64,000 nt of DNA. Source: Nonomuraea harbinensis. Lineage in GTDB: Bacteria; Actinomycetota; Actinomycetes; Streptosporangiales; Streptosporangiaceae. The notes beneath the pieces are model-generated. The model ran no database searches, was not told the DNA's origin, and saw only the letters and a list, made by a program, of their open reading frames with translations. Each line of letters opens with the position of its first letter. Position 1 is the stretch's first letter. The translations under genes were made by a program, and so were the position numbers. Of this stretch, positions 47,312 through 57,276 are shown in pieces. Location: positions 1 to 64,000 of the forward strand of contig NZ_JAHKRN010000045.1 in the NCBI RefSeq assembly GCF_019396385.1, written 5' to 3'.

Positions 47312-49020
47312 CAGAACAGGAAGTAGCGCTGGGCCAGCGGCAGGGCCGGGGCGGGAGCGGGCTCGACGGGTTCGCCGTCGATGCGTACCTCGAACGTGTC
47401 CGGCGCCACGTCGATGCGCGGCAGGGCGTCGTTGAGCGGCATCGCGTCCTTGCCGCGCCGGCGTACGTCGGCCACGGGGACGAGCCGGCGGCGCGTCGCG
47501 AGCCGGTCGGCGAGCCCGGTCTCCAGCGCGAGCGGCGCCACGAAGTGCAGCGACGTGGCGGCGGCCGTCACGGGGACGGCGCCGAACATGGGCCGTGGCA
47601 GCACCGGCTGCGGCGTCGGGATCGAGGCGTTCGCGTCGCCCATCTGGGCCCAGGCCACCACCCCGCCCTTGAGCACCAGCGTCGGCTTGACCGCGAAGAA
47701 CGCCGGGTCCCACAGCACCAGGTCGGCCAGCTTGCCCGGCTCCACCGAGCCCAGCTCGGCGTCCAGCCCGTGCGCCACCGCCGGGCAGATCGTGTACTTG
47801 GCGACGTAACGGCGGGCCCGCAGGTTGTCGGCGGGGCCGTCGCCGAGCTTGCCCCGGCGGGCCTTCATCACGTGCGCCGTCTGCCAGGTGCGGATCACGG
47901 TCTCGCCGATGCGGCCCATGGCCTGCGAGTCGGAGCCGATGATGGAGATCGCGCCGAGGTCGTGCAGGATGTCCTCGGCCGCCATCGTGGTGGGCCTGAT
48001 CCTCGACTCGGCGAACGCCAGGTCCTCCGGGATGGCCGGGTTGAGGTGGTGGCACACCATGAGCATGTCGAGGTGCTCGTCCAGGGTGTTGACGGTGTGC
48101 GGCCTGGTCGGGTTGGTCGACGACGGCAGCACGTTGCCGTGGGAGGCGACGCGGATGATGTCGGGCGCGTGCCCGCCGCCCGCGCCCTCGGTGTGGTAGG
48201 CGTGGATCGCCCGGCCGCCGATCGCCGCCAGCGTCGACTCGACGAAACCGGCCTCGTTCAGCGTGTCGGTGTGGATCGTCACCTGCACGCCCGTCGCGTC
48301 GGCCACGGTGAGGCACGCGTCGATGGCGGCGGGCGTGGTGCCCCAGTCCTCGTGCAGCTTGAAGCCGGACGCGCCCGCCTTGAGCTGCTCCAGCAGCCCT
48401 TCCGAGCTGACCGTGTTGCCCTTGCCGAGCAGCGCGAAGTTGAGCGGATAGGAGTCGAGCGACTCCAGCATCCGCTCCAGATACCAGGTCGGGGTGACGG
48501 TGGTGGCCTTGGTGCCCTCGACGGGGCCGGTGCCGCCGCCGATCACGGTGGTGACGCCCGAGCCGATGGCCTCGTCCAGGATCTGCGGGCAGATGAGGTG
48601 CACGTGGGAGTCGACCGCGCCCGCGGTGAGAATCTTGCCGTTGCCGGCCAGGATCTCGGTGGACGGGCCGATGACGATGTCGACGCCGTCCATGGTGTCG
48701 GGGTTGCCGGCCTTGCCGATGGCCGTGATGCGGCCGCCGACGACGCCGACGTCGGCCTTGACCACGCCCCAGTGGTCGAGGATCACCGCGCCGGTGATGA
48801 CCAGGTCGGCGGCGCCCTCGGCGCGGGTGGTCCTGGACTGGCCCATCGACTCGCGGATGACCTTGCCGCCGCCGAACACGGCCTCGTCGCCCGCCCCCGC
48901 CGGGCCCATCGAGCGGTCCTCGGTGACCTCGATGAACAGGTCGGTGTCGGCCAGCCGCACGCGGTCGCCGGTGGTCGGGCCGTAGAGCGCGGCGTAGCGG
49001 GCGCGGGAGAGCTCAGCCAT
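47311..49020 (-). CDS. ureC: Urease alpha subunit
   Basis: A 569-residue catalytic subunit. All nickel ligands can be placed: His139 and His141 (H-V-H), carbamylated Lys221 (G-F-K-L-H-E-D-W), His250, His276 and Asp364 (G-S-D-S-Q-A-M-G-R), plus flap Cys/His in M-V-C-H-H (321-325). It hydrolyses urea to ammonia and carbamate in the cytoplasm. The ATG overlaps the ureB stop by 8 nt. Confidence 0.98.
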   Translation of the reverse strand: MAELSRARYAALYGPTTGDRVRLADTDLFIEVTEDRSMGPAGAGDEAVFGGGKVIRESMGQSRTTRAEGAADLVITGAVILDHWGVVKADVGVVGGRITAIGKAGNPDTMDGVDIVIGPSTEILAGNGKILTAGAVDSHVHLICPQILDEAIGSGVTTVIGGGTGPVEGTKATTVTPTWYLERMLESLDSYPLNFALLGKGNTVSSEGLLEQLKAGASGFKLHEDWGTTPAAIDACLTVADATGVQVTIHTDTLNEAGFVESTLAAIGGRAIHAYHTEGAGGGHAPDIIRVASHGNVLPSSTNPTRPHTVNTLDEHLDMLMVCHHLNPAIPEDLAFAESRIRPTTMAAEDILHDLGAISIIGSDSQAMGRIGETVIRTWQTAHVMKARRGKLGDGPADNLRARRYVAKYTICPAVAHGLDAELGSVEPGKLADLVLWDPAFFAVKPTLVLKGGVVAWAQMGDANASIPTPQPVLPRPMFGAVPVTAAATSLHFVAPLALETGLADRLATRRRLVPVADVRRRGKDAMPLNDALPRIDVAPDTFEVRIDGEPVEPAPAPALPLAQRYFLF

Positions 49021-49320
49021 CGAGCGCCCCCGCCCGCTCGGGCCGCAGCCCCGGCACGATCCGGCGGCCGGCCAGCGGGACCAGCGTGACGTCGCGCGCC
49101 ACGCCGGGCTCGAACCTGACCGCGGTGCCCGCGGGCACGTCCAGCCGCATCCCCCACGCGGCCTCCCGGTCGAAGTCCAGCCCCGGGTTCACGGCCGCGA
49201 AATGGTAGTGGGAGCCGACCTGTACGGGCCGGTCCGCGGTGTTCACGACCCGCACCGTCACCCGCGCCCGGCCCGGGTTCAGCGGGATGGCGCCCTCGGG
49301 GTGCGCGTACTCGCCCGGGA

Positions 49321-49324
<4 letters not shown>
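49013..49324 (-). CDS. ureB: Urease beta subunit
   Basis: A 103-residue beta subunit with I-P-G-E-Y at the start, the hallmark V-G-S-H-Y-H-F near 37-43, and R-L-D-V-P-A-G-T-A-V-R-F-E-P-G. It is structural, packing against UreC. Overlaps ureA by 4 nt and ureC by 8 nt. Confidence 0.98.
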
Positions 49325-49623
<299 letters not shown>

Positions 49624-49823
49624 GGCCCGGACCATAGGAACCGGCCGTTTCCCGGGTGTTGCCGGGGCATGTCGTGCCGGTTTCCGTTGCCGAGCGGCCC
49701 AGATGACGAACACCGGCGTTCCGGTGAGGGCGTGGCAATCGGCAATTAACACGCGGGATCTATCCGTGACACGCGAGGGAGTCACCTTTCTTCCAATGGC
49801 AGGTCGGCAGGAAGGAACTGCTG
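49624..49823. promoter_or_regulatory. Divergent ureA-urtA control region
   Basis: 200 bp between the two nitrogen operons. It holds an inverted repeat CACCGG-cgtt-CCGGTG near 49711-49726 and GTGAC-N10-GTCAC at 49766-49785. No confident -35/-10 pair, and no good GlnR box could be recognised. Confidence 0.4.
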
Positions 49824-51041
49824 GTGCGAACCCCCCGCGCCCTCGTCTCCGCGCTTCTCCTCACCACCCTCGCGGCCTGCGGGTCGCCGCCGTCCGGGTC
49901 CGGCTCCTCCGCCGACGCCCAGGACGAGATCAAGGTCGGCGTCCTCCACTCGCTCAGCGGCACCATGGCCATCAGCGAGGTCACCGTACGGGACGCCGAA
50001 CTGCTCGCCATCGAGGAGATCAACCAGGCGGGCGGAGTCCTCGGCAAGAAGCTGGTCCCGGTCGTCGAGGACGGCGCGTCCGACTGGCCGACCTTCGCCG
50101 AGAAGGCGACCAAGCTGATCAGGCAGGACAAGGTGGCCACCGTGTTCGGCGGCTGGACGTCGGCCAGCCGCAAGGCCATGCTGCCGGTCTTCGAACGTTA
50201 CAAGTCGCTGCTCTGGTATCCGGTGCAGTACGAAGGCCTGGAGAGCTCCCCGAACATCTTCTACACCGGCGCCACCACCAACCAGCAGATCATCCCCGGC
50301 CTCGACTACCTGAAGGAGCAGGGCAAGAAGAAGATCTTCCTGGTCGGCAGCGACTACGTCTTCCCGCGCACCGCCAACAAGATCATCAAAGCGTACGCGG
50401 CCGCGAACGGGATGCAGGTGCTCGGCGAGGAGTACACCCCGCTCGGCCACACCGAGTACTCCACCCTCGTCAACAAGGTCGTCCAGGCCGGGCCCGACGC
50501 GGTCTTCAACACGCTCAACGGAGACTCCAACGTCGCCTTCTTCAAGCAGCTCAAGAGCGCCGGCGTGAGCGCCGAGGCGATGCCGGTGCTGTCGGTGAGC
50601 GTCGCCGAGGAGGAGGTCAAGGGCATCGGCGTGGACAACATCGCCGGCCACCCGGTCGCCTGGAACTACTACCAGACCACCGACACCCCGGCCAACCAGG
50701 CGTTCGTCAAGGCGTTCAAGGCCGCGTACGGCGAGGACAAGGTCACCAGCGACCCGATGCAGGCCGGCTACAACGCCGTCCACCTGTGGGCCGAGGCGGT
50801 CAAGAAGGCCGGCACGACCGAGGTCGAGGCCGTCAAGAAGGCGGCCGGCGGGATCGCCCTGGAACGCCCCGAGGGCCTGGTCACCATCGACGGCGAGAAC
50901 CAGCACCTGTACAAGACCGCCCGCATCGGCGTCATCCGGCCCGACGGCCTGATCGAGCAGGTGTGGGACTCCGGCGAGCCGATCAAGCCCGACCCGTACC
51001 TCAAGGGGTACTCCTGGGCCGGCGGGCTGGCGGAGGAGTGA
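49824..51041 (+). CDS. urtA: Urea ABC transporter substrate-binding lipoprotein UrtA
   Basis: A 405-residue receptor with lipobox L-A-A-C (Cys19). The UrtA signature segments are present: K-V-G-V-L-H-S-L-S-G-T-M-A-I-S-E, G-W-T-S-A-S-R-K-A-M-L-P-V-F-E, L-L-W-Y-P-V-Q-Y-E-G and T-T-N-Q-Q. These set it apart from amino-acid receptors and indicate urea (or short amide) binding. GTG 49824 has GAAGGA upstream. First gene of urtABCDE, beside urease, giving a consistent uptake-hydrolysis unit. Confidence 0.95.
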   Translation: MRTPRALVSALLLTTLAACGSPPSGSGSSADAQDEIKVGVLHSLSGTMAISEVTVRDAELLAIEEINQAGGVLGKKLVPVVEDGASDWPTFAEKATKLIRQDKVATVFGGWTSASRKAMLPVFERYKSLLWYPVQYEGLESSPNIFYTGATTNQQIIPGLDYLKEQGKKKIFLVGSDYVFPRTANKIIKAYAAANGMQVLGEEYTPLGHTEYSTLVNKVVQAGPDAVFNTLNGDSNVAFFKQLKSAGVSAEAMPVLSVSVAEEEVKGIGVDNIAGHPVAWNYYQTTDTPANQAFVKAFKAAYGEDKVTSDPMQAGYNAVHLWAEAVKKAGTTEVEAVKKAAGGIALERPEGLVTIDGENQHLYKTARIGVIRPDGLIEQVWDSGEPIKPDPYLKGYSWAGGLAEE

Positions 51042-51889
51042 TGACGGCCGTCGTCAACCAGCTCCCCATCGGGCTGTCCATCGCGGCCGTGCTGCTCCTG
51101 GTGGCGCTCGGGCTGACAGTCACGTTCGGCCAGATGGGCGTGATCAACATGGCGCACGGCGAGTTCATCATGGCGGGCGCGTACACCGCCTTCCTGCTCG
51201 GTGACCTGCTGCTCGCGCTGCCCGCGGCGTTCGTGGTCGCCGGGCTCATGGGCCTGGCGCTGGAGCGCGGCGCCATCCGCCACTTCTACGGCAGGCCGCT
51301 CGACACGCTGCTGCTCACCTGGGGCGTCAGCCTGGTGCTGCAGCAGCTCGCCCGCGACCTGTTCGGCGCGCCGAACGTGCAGGTGCCCGCGCCGTCGTGG
51401 CTGTCCGGCGGCATCGGCATCCTCCCGTACAACCGCCTGTTCATCATGGCACTCGCCGTCGCGGGCGTGGCCGGCATCTGGCTGTACCTCACCCGTACCA
51501 GGCTGGGACGGCGCACGCAGGCGGTTGTGCAGAACCGGCGGCTGGCCGCCACCAGCGGCATCGACCCCGGCCGGGTCGACATGCTGACCTTCTTCATCGG
51601 CTCCGGGCTGGCCGGGCTGGCCGGGGTGGCGCTCACCCTCATCGGCCCCGTCGGGCCCGCGCTCGGCACCTACTACATCGTCGACGCCTTCCTGGTGGTG
51701 GTCGCGGGCGGGCTCGGGCAGCTGCGCGGGGCCGTGCTCGCCGCCGTCGGGCTGGGGCTGCTCAACTCGTACGCCGAGTTCTGGTCCGACGCGAGCCTGG
51801 CCAAGGTGCTCGTGTTCGCGGCCGTCATCGGCTTCCTGCAGGTGCGGCCGCAAGGGCTGGTCGCCCTGAGATCGAGGGCGCTGACATGA
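51041..51889 (+). CDS. urtB: Urea ABC transporter permease UrtB
   Basis: A 282-residue permease with about eight membrane segments and the UrtB motif V-T-F-G-Q-M-G-V-I-N-M-A-H-G-E. The long N-terminal periplasmic extension found in many proteobacterial UrtB proteins is absent. ATG 51041 overlaps the urtA stop by one base; GGAGGAG lies just upstream. The stop overlaps the urtC start by four bases. Confidence 0.94.
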   Translation: MTAVVNQLPIGLSIAAVLLLVALGLTVTFGQMGVINMAHGEFIMAGAYTAFLLGDLLLALPAAFVVAGLMGLALERGAIRHFYGRPLDTLLLTWGVSLVLQQLARDLFGAPNVQVPAPSWLSGGIGILPYNRLFIMALAVAGVAGIWLYLTRTRLGRRTQAVVQNRRLAATSGIDPGRVDMLTFFIGSGLAGLAGVALTLIGPVGPALGTYYIVDAFLVVVAGGLGQLRGAVLAAVGLGLLNSYAEFWSDASLAKVLVFAAVIGFLQVRPQGLVALRSRALT

Positions 51890-52888
51890 TCAAGAGGAAC
51901 CTGCCGTTCGCCGCCATCGCGGTGATCGCCCTGGTCGCCGCCCCGCTGCTGCTGGAGCCGTTCCGGCTGAGCCTGCTCGCCAAGTACCTCTGCTACGCGA
52001 TCGTGGCGCTCGGCATCGGGCTGGCCTGGGGACAGGGCGGCATGCTCACCCTCGGCCAGGGCGTCTTCTTCGGCCTCGGCGGCTACGCGATGGCCATGTA
52101 CCTCAAGCTCAGCGAGAGCGGCGGCGGCCTGCCCGACTTCATGGTGTGGAGCGGCGTGGAGGAGCTGCCCGCGCTCTGGGCGCCGTTCGCGAATCCGGTG
52201 TTCGCGCTGACCATGGCGGTGGCCGGGCCGGTGCTGCTCGCGGTCGTGCTCGGCACGCTGGTCTTCAGGCAGCGGGTACGGGGCGCGTACTTCGCGATCC
52301 TCACCCAGGCGCTCGCCGCCGCCATGGTCATCCTGCTCGTCGGGCAGCAAGGGCTGACCGGCGGCACCAACGGCATGACGAACTTCTTCGAGCTGTTCGG
52401 CGCCGACCTGGCCGACGACTCCACCCAGCGGGTGCTGTACCTGGTGGTCGCGGGCGTGCTCGGGGTGCTCTACCTGGCCACCCGGCAGCTCGTGAACAGC
52501 AGGTTCGGCAGGCTGCTGGTCGCCGTGCGCGACGGCGAGGACCGGGTGCGCTTCCTCGGGTACGACCCGGCCCTGGTCAAGACCGTCACCTTCGCCGTCT
52601 CCGCCGGGCTGGCCGGGCTCGCCGGAGCCCTGTTCGTCCCGGTCGTCGGCATCATCTCGCCCGCCCTGCTCGGCGTCGTCCCGTCCCTGGAGCTGGTCGT
52701 CGCGGTCGCCGTCGGCGGCCGGCAGGTCCTGGCCGGGGCGGTGCTCGGCGCGGTCGTCATGGGCTACGCCCAGACCACGTTCAGCGAGCAGTTCGCCAAC
52801 GGCTGGCTCTACCTCCAGGGCGCGCTGTTCATCCTGGTCATGACCCTGGCGCCGAAGGGCATCGCCGGCATTCTGGGGAGGTTGCGCC

Positions 52889-52905
<17 letters not shown>
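51886..52905 (+). CDS. urtC: Urea ABC transporter permease UrtC
   Basis: A 339-residue permease with about ten hydrophobic segments. W-G-Q-G-G-M-L-T-L-G-Q-G-V-F-F-G-L-G-G-Y and T-G-G-T-N-G are UrtC-type motifs. It forms the channel with UrtB. ATGA overlap with urtB; its 3' end overlaps urtD by 17 nt. Confidence 0.94.
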
Positions 52906-53615
<710 letters not shown>

Positions 53616-53632
<17 letters not shown>

Positions 53633-54305
53633 GCTCGAATCCGGCTACGGCAGGGCCCGGGTGCTGTTCGGCGTCTCGCTCGACGTCGGCCCCGGGCAGC
53701 TCGTCTGCGTCATGGGACGCAACGGCGTCGGCAAGACGACGCTGCTCAACACCATCATGGGCGTGCTGCCCGCGACGTCCGGCGCCGTCACCTTCGACGG
53801 CCGCGACGTCACCCGGCTGCCCACCCACGAGCGGGCCCGGCTCGGCATGGGGTACGTGCCGCAGGGCCACCAGTGCTTCCCCCAGCTGTCCGTGCTGGGC
53901 AACCTGCTGGTGACCATGGAGGCGGCCAGGACCGGCAAGGAGTCCGTCGACTCGGCGCTGGACCTCTTCCCCGGGCTCAAGCCGCTGCTCAAACGCCGGG
54001 CCGGGCACCTGTCCGGCGGCCAGCAGCAGCAGCTCGCCATCGCCCGCGTGCTCGTCACCCGGCCCCGGCTGCTCATCCTCGACGAGCCCACCGAGGGCAT
54101 CCAGCCGTCGATCATCCTGGAGATCGAGGAGGCCATCGAACGCCTGCACGCCTCCGGGCTCGCCGTGCTCCTCGTCGAGCAGTATCTCGACATAGCGGTC
54201 CGGCTGGCCGACCGGTTCGTCATCCTCGACGCCGGCCAGGTCGTGCGCACCGGCGACGCCGGGGACCTGCACGGCGAGGACGTCCACCGGCTCCTCGCGG
54301 TGTGA
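53616..54305 (+). CDS. urtE: Urea ABC transporter ATPase UrtE
   Basis: A 229-residue LivF-type ATPase: Walker A G-R-N-G-V-G-K-T-T, the UrtE-typical G-Y-V-P-Q-G, signature L-S-G-G-Q and Walker B L-L-I-L-D-E-P-T-E-G-I-Q-P-S. Last gene of the urea transporter; the Mut7-C gene converges 3 nt after its stop. Confidence 0.95.
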
Positions 54306-54308
54306 CCG

Positions 54309-55034
54309 TCACCCCGCCGCCCACCGGCGGGCCGACTCGACGATCTCGTCCAGCCGCCCGCCGTGGGCGCCGTGCCAGTAGACCTGGCCGCACTCGCGGC
54401 ACCGCCCGTACGCGTCGTAGTTGCGCTGCGTGCCCGCCTCCAGCAGCGGCGCCACCTCGCCCTTGGACACCGCCACCAGCTCACCGTTGCAGGCCGTGCA
54501 CCGGGTCCACGGACGCAGCGGCGGCGCGAACCGTTCCAGCAGGTCACGCAGCTGGTCGTCAGGACGGGACCCGCGCACGTACGCGCCCAGCCACAGCGCC
54601 CGGCGGCGCAGCAGCCCGCGGTCCTGGGTGAGCAGCACCCGCCGCTCCGCGTTCGCCTGCGCCACCAGGGACGGGTCGTCCATGTCGTTGTGGTAGGCGG
54701 TATCGAGCCCGAGCAGCCGCAACCGCCTGGCCAGAGTCCCCAGGTGCACGTCCAGCAGGAACCGCTCCTCCGGCAGCGCCTGCGGCCGCGGCACGGCCGC
54801 GACCTCCAGCACGTCCCCCGGCCGCGGCACGTACGCCGGCGTCACCGCGCGCCCGCCGGCCGTCAGCGGCCCCACCTCGGTCAGCGGGACGCCGGCGGAC
54901 TCCACGTGGTGACCCAGCGTCGACGACCCGTCGGTGACGATCGGCCGCTGCGGCTCCCGCCGGCTCGCGGGCAGGAACAGCAGCAGCTCCGGGGCGATGC
55001 GAAGAAGCGCCGTCCGTTCCGTCACATCACCCAT
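54309..55034 (-). CDS. Mut7-C RNase-domain protein with N-terminal ubiquitin-like domain
   Basis: About 241 residues. The N-terminal third looks like the ubiquitin-like Mut7-C partner domain; the rest has the PIN-like Mut7-C core with F-L-L-D-V-H-L-G-T-L-A-R-R-L-R-L-L-G, L-T-Q-D-R-G-L-L-R-R and a zinc ribbon of two Cys pairs (C-T-A-C and C-R-E-C). Acidic residues Asp and Glu fit a metal-dependent RNase. ATG 55034 is tentative, without a clear ribosome site. Role in RNA processing or a toxin-like context is unknown. Confidence 0.88.
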   Translation of the reverse strand: MGDVTERTALLRIAPELLLFLPASRREPQRPIVTDGSSTLGHHVESAGVPLTEVGPLTAGGRAVTPAYVPRPGDVLEVAAVPRPQALPEERFLLDVHLGTLARRLRLLGLDTAYHNDMDDPSLVAQANAERRVLLTQDRGLLRRRALWLGAYVRGSRPDDQLRDLLERFAPPLRPWTRCTACNGELVAVSKGEVAPLLEAGTQRNYDAYGRCRECGQVYWHGAHGGRLDEIVESARRWAAG

Positions 55035-55060
55035 TCTGCCGCGCCCGCGGACAGGCCCGG

Positions 55061-56047
55061 TCATAGCGGAAGCCGCCACTCGTACCACTCGTCGAGCACC
55101 TCGAAGCCCATGGCCTCGTTGATCGCCAGCATGTGCCGGTTCGTGGTGGCGTTCCAGGTGACGATCCGGTCCACCTGCGGCTCGCTCTCGCGCAGCCAGA
55201 ACAGGTTGGACAGCTTGAGCAGCAGGCCGAGCCGGTGGCCGCGGTGCTCCTTGAGCACCGTCGTGTCGCCCTGGTGACCCCAGCGGCTCGCGCGGCCGGC
55301 GTCCAGGTAAATGCGGGTGATCCCGGCGGGCGCGCCGTCGGAGGCACGCCGGGCGAGCATGCTGTAACAGTCTTCGCCGTCCCGCCGCATCCGCTCCTCG
55401 GTGGCGCGTATCCGGCCGACCGGCAGCCGCTTGGGCTCCACGCCCGCGTCGCGCGGCGCGTCGTTCATGCCGTCGAGCACCGCCGCCAGCGCGGGCAGCA
55501 GGTCGTCGCCGGCCGGGCCCGTCCAGCGCTCCAGCAGGTAGCCGCCGGACTCGGGCATCATGCGGGCGAGTCCGTCCCAATCGGCCGCACCCAGGTCGAG
55601 CACGCTGCGCGCCTGCGTGACGGCCACCGAGCAGCCGCGGGCGGCGGCGAAGGCGGATCCCGGGCCGCCGACGAGCGTGGCGCCGCCGATCAGCAGATCG
55701 CGACCACCCGCCCGCGCCCGGCCGGCGGCGTGGTCCAGCAGCGCGGTGCCCAGCCCCCGGCGCTGCCGCTCAGGATGGACCGTCAGCGTGAACAGGGTGG
55801 CGAGGTGGGTGTTGTCGTACCGGGGGAGGCCCAGCGCGTAGCCCGCGACGACCCGGCCGTCCTCGACCACGGCCCACGCCTCGGCCCGCGACCCCGGCGA
55901 CCCCTCCAGCAGGTAAGCGCCGAACCGGGTCCGCGACCACAGAGGCCCGGGAATCCCCGCCATGCTCGCCACGTACGTCTCGTAGAGCCCGGTGGCCCGG
56001 TCACCCGACTCGATCCGCTGGATCAGCACGGCACCAGACAAGCGCAC
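55061..56047 (-). CDS. GNAT-family acetyltransferase, two domains
   Basis: A 328-residue protein of two GNAT folds. Domain 1 has the acetyl-CoA motif H-P-E-R-Q-R-R-G-L-G-T (near 91-101); domain 2 has E-H-R-G-H-R-L-G-L (near 268). The C-terminal I-N-E-A-M-G-F-E-V is a standard GNAT end. Substrate unknown; the arrangement resembles mycothiol synthase-like double GNATs, but no specific feature proves that. GTG 56047 is preceded by GGACGAG. Confidence 0.85.
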   Translation of the reverse strand: MRLSGAVLIQRIESGDRATGLYETYVASMAGIPGPLWSRTRFGAYLLEGSPGSRAEAWAVVEDGRVVAGYALGLPRYDNTHLATLFTLTVHPERQRRGLGTALLDHAAGRARAGGRDLLIGGATLVGGPGSAFAAARGCSVAVTQARSVLDLGAADWDGLARMMPESGGYLLERWTGPAGDDLLPALAAVLDGMNDAPRDAGVEPKRLPVGRIRATEERMRRDGEDCYSMLARRASDGAPAGITRIYLDAGRASRWGHQGDTTVLKEHRGHRLGLLLKLSNLFWLRESEPQVDRIVTWNATTNRHMLAINEAMGFEVLDEWYEWRLPL

Positions 56048-56070
56048 CTCGTCCGCCCACGCGAACGGTT

Positions 56071-56316
56071 TTACTGACGGTAGTTCTCCACCTGGCTCGC
56101 CGGGCGGCTCGACGCGCCGTCGGGGTCCTCACCCGCGCCGCGCCGGGCGCGCCGCTGCCGCAGCAGGTCCCAGCACTGGTCGAGCGCCGCCTCCAGCTCG
56201 TTGACCCGGGCGTTCTCCTCGTCCGTGGCCAGCTCGCCCGCCATCAGCCTGGTGCGCAGGCCGTGCTCCTCGTCGACCAGCGCCTTGATCCGGTCCAGAA
56301 TCTCGTCGTCCCGCAT
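56071..56316 (-). CDS. DUF2630 family protein
   Basis: An 81-residue charged helical protein: D-E-I-L-D-R-I-K-A-L-V-D-E-E-H-G-L-R, then D-Q-C-W-D-L-L-R-Q-R-R-A. This is the DUF2630 pattern, common in actinobacteria and of unknown role. Probably a coiled-coil dimer. Divergent from the dimethylargininase gene. Confidence 0.88.
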   Translation of the reverse strand: MRDDEILDRIKALVDEEHGLRTRLMAGELATDEENARVNELEAALDQCWDLLRQRRARRGAGEDPDGASSRPASQVENYRQ

Positions 56317-56353
56317 AGGGGGACTCTAACTCCCACGTGATAGAACACGCCCT

Positions 56354-57112
56354 ATGGCTGGTCTCGCCCTGGTAAGGAAGCCCGGCCCCCGCATCGCCGA
56401 GGGCATCGTCACGAACATCCCGCGCGAGCCCGTCGACCGCGAACTCGCCGCCGAGCAGCACGCCGCCTACGTCGCCGCCCTCGCCGCCGCCGGCTGGCGC
56501 CCGGTGCACGCCCCGCCCGCCGACGACCTGCCCGACGCCCCGTTCGTGGAGGACGCGGTCGTGGTGTCCGGCCGGCTCGCCGTACTGACCAGGCCGGGCG
56601 CGCCGGAGCGGCGTCCCGAGGTGGACTCCGTCGAGCAGGCCGTACGGGGCCTCGGGCTGAACACGGTACGGATCACGCGGCCGGGCACGCTCGACGGCGG
56701 CGACGTCCTGCAGACCGGCGACACCGTGTACGTCGGCAGGTCGGCCCGCACCGACGACCACGGCATCGCCCAGCTCGCCGCGCTGCTGCCCGAAAGGCAG
56801 GTGGTGCCGGTCGAGCTGTCCGGCGTGCTCCACCTCAAGTCCGCCGTCACCGCGCTGCCCGACGGCACCCTCATCGGCGACCCCGCGCACGCCCGCCTGC
56901 CCGGCCTGCTGGTGCCGCCGGAGGAGGCGGGCGCGCACGTCGTGCCGCTGGACGGGGACACGGTCCTGATGGCGGCCTCCGCGCCGCGCACCGCCGAGCT
57001 GCTGGAGAGACGCGGTCTCGCCGTGGTCGCGGTCGACATCTCGGAGTTCGAGAAACTGGAGGGCTGCGTCACCTGCCTGAGCGTGCTCGTCCCAGACGCT
57101 CTCAGCATGTGA
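56354..57112 (+). CDS. ddaH: Dimethylargininase (N(G),N(G)-dimethylarginine dimethylaminohydrolase)
   Basis: A 252-residue pentein-fold hydrolase. It has the D-D/E motif V-E-D-A-V-V, G-G-D-V-L-Q, His160 in G-V-L-H-L-K-S and the catalytic Cys241 in E-G-C-V-T-C-L-S. It converts methylated arginine to citrulline and methylamines. Normal length. The gene begins 37 nt after the divergent DUF2630 start and lies 44 nt before the leuA leader. Confidence 0.93.
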   Translation: MAGLALVRKPGPRIAEGIVTNIPREPVDRELAAEQHAAYVAALAAAGWRPVHAPPADDLPDAPFVEDAVVVSGRLAVLTRPGAPERRPEVDSVEQAVRGLGLNTVRITRPGTLDGGDVLQTGDTVYVGRSARTDDHGIAQLAALLPERQVVPVELSGVLHLKSAVTALPDGTLIGDPAHARLPGLLVPPEEAGAHVVPLDGDTVLMAASAPRTAELLERRGLAVVAVDISEFEKLEGCVTCLSVLVPDALSM

Positions 57113-57143
57113 GATCTTGACCGGTCCACGCCGAGACGTCTGG

Positions 57144-57149
57144 TAGCGT
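57144..57149 (+). promoter_or_regulatory. Putative -10 box for the leuA leader transcript
   Basis: TAGCGT ends 7 nt before the leader peptide ATG, so the message would start at or next to the ATG. A TTGACC lies 21 nt upstream, too far for an ideal -35. Confidence 0.5.
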
Positions 57150-57156
57150 GATTTGC

Positions 57157-57201
57157 ATGCTGCGCGGGCTCCTTCTTAGCTGCCGCGGCGAGGGCCTCTA
57201 A
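57157..57201 (+). CDS. leuA leader peptide (14 codons)
   Basis: ATG to TAA encodes M-L-R-G-L-L-L-S-C-R-G-E-G-L. Five of 14 residues are Leu, three in a row, immediately before a hairpin and a leucine-biosynthesis gene: the arrangement of transcription or translation attenuation. Known actinobacterial leuA leaders are similar short Leu-rich peptides. The ATG is so near the -10 that the transcript is probably leaderless for this ORF. Too short for standard gene calling. Confidence 0.82.
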   Translation: MLRGLLLSCRGEGL

Positions 57202-57222
57202 AGGCCGGCTCCCTCGCCGCGG
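57183..57222 (+). terminator. leuA attenuator hairpin
   Basis: Perfect 12-bp arms CCGCGGCGAGGG (57183-57194) and CCCTCGCCGCGG (57211-57222). The 5' arm lies in the leader's last codons. GGCTCC at 57167-57172 and at 57207-57212 can each pair with GGAGCC at 57221-57226, giving alternative folds. No T-run follows, so termination may not be intrinsic. Confidence 0.7.
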
Positions 57223-57276
57223 AGCCAGTCATGCGCGTCGGCCGCTTTCCTTCGACCGACACCCAGGAGCACTCCG

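Noticed and set aside
49624..49785. Longer UreA N-terminus
   Set aside because: The extra 54 residues match nothing in UreA and would occupy the divergent promoter region.
49740..49790. GlnR-type site between ureA and urtA
   Set aside because: GTCAC and GTGAC strings occur, but not with the spacing of a GlnR box, so I do not call it.
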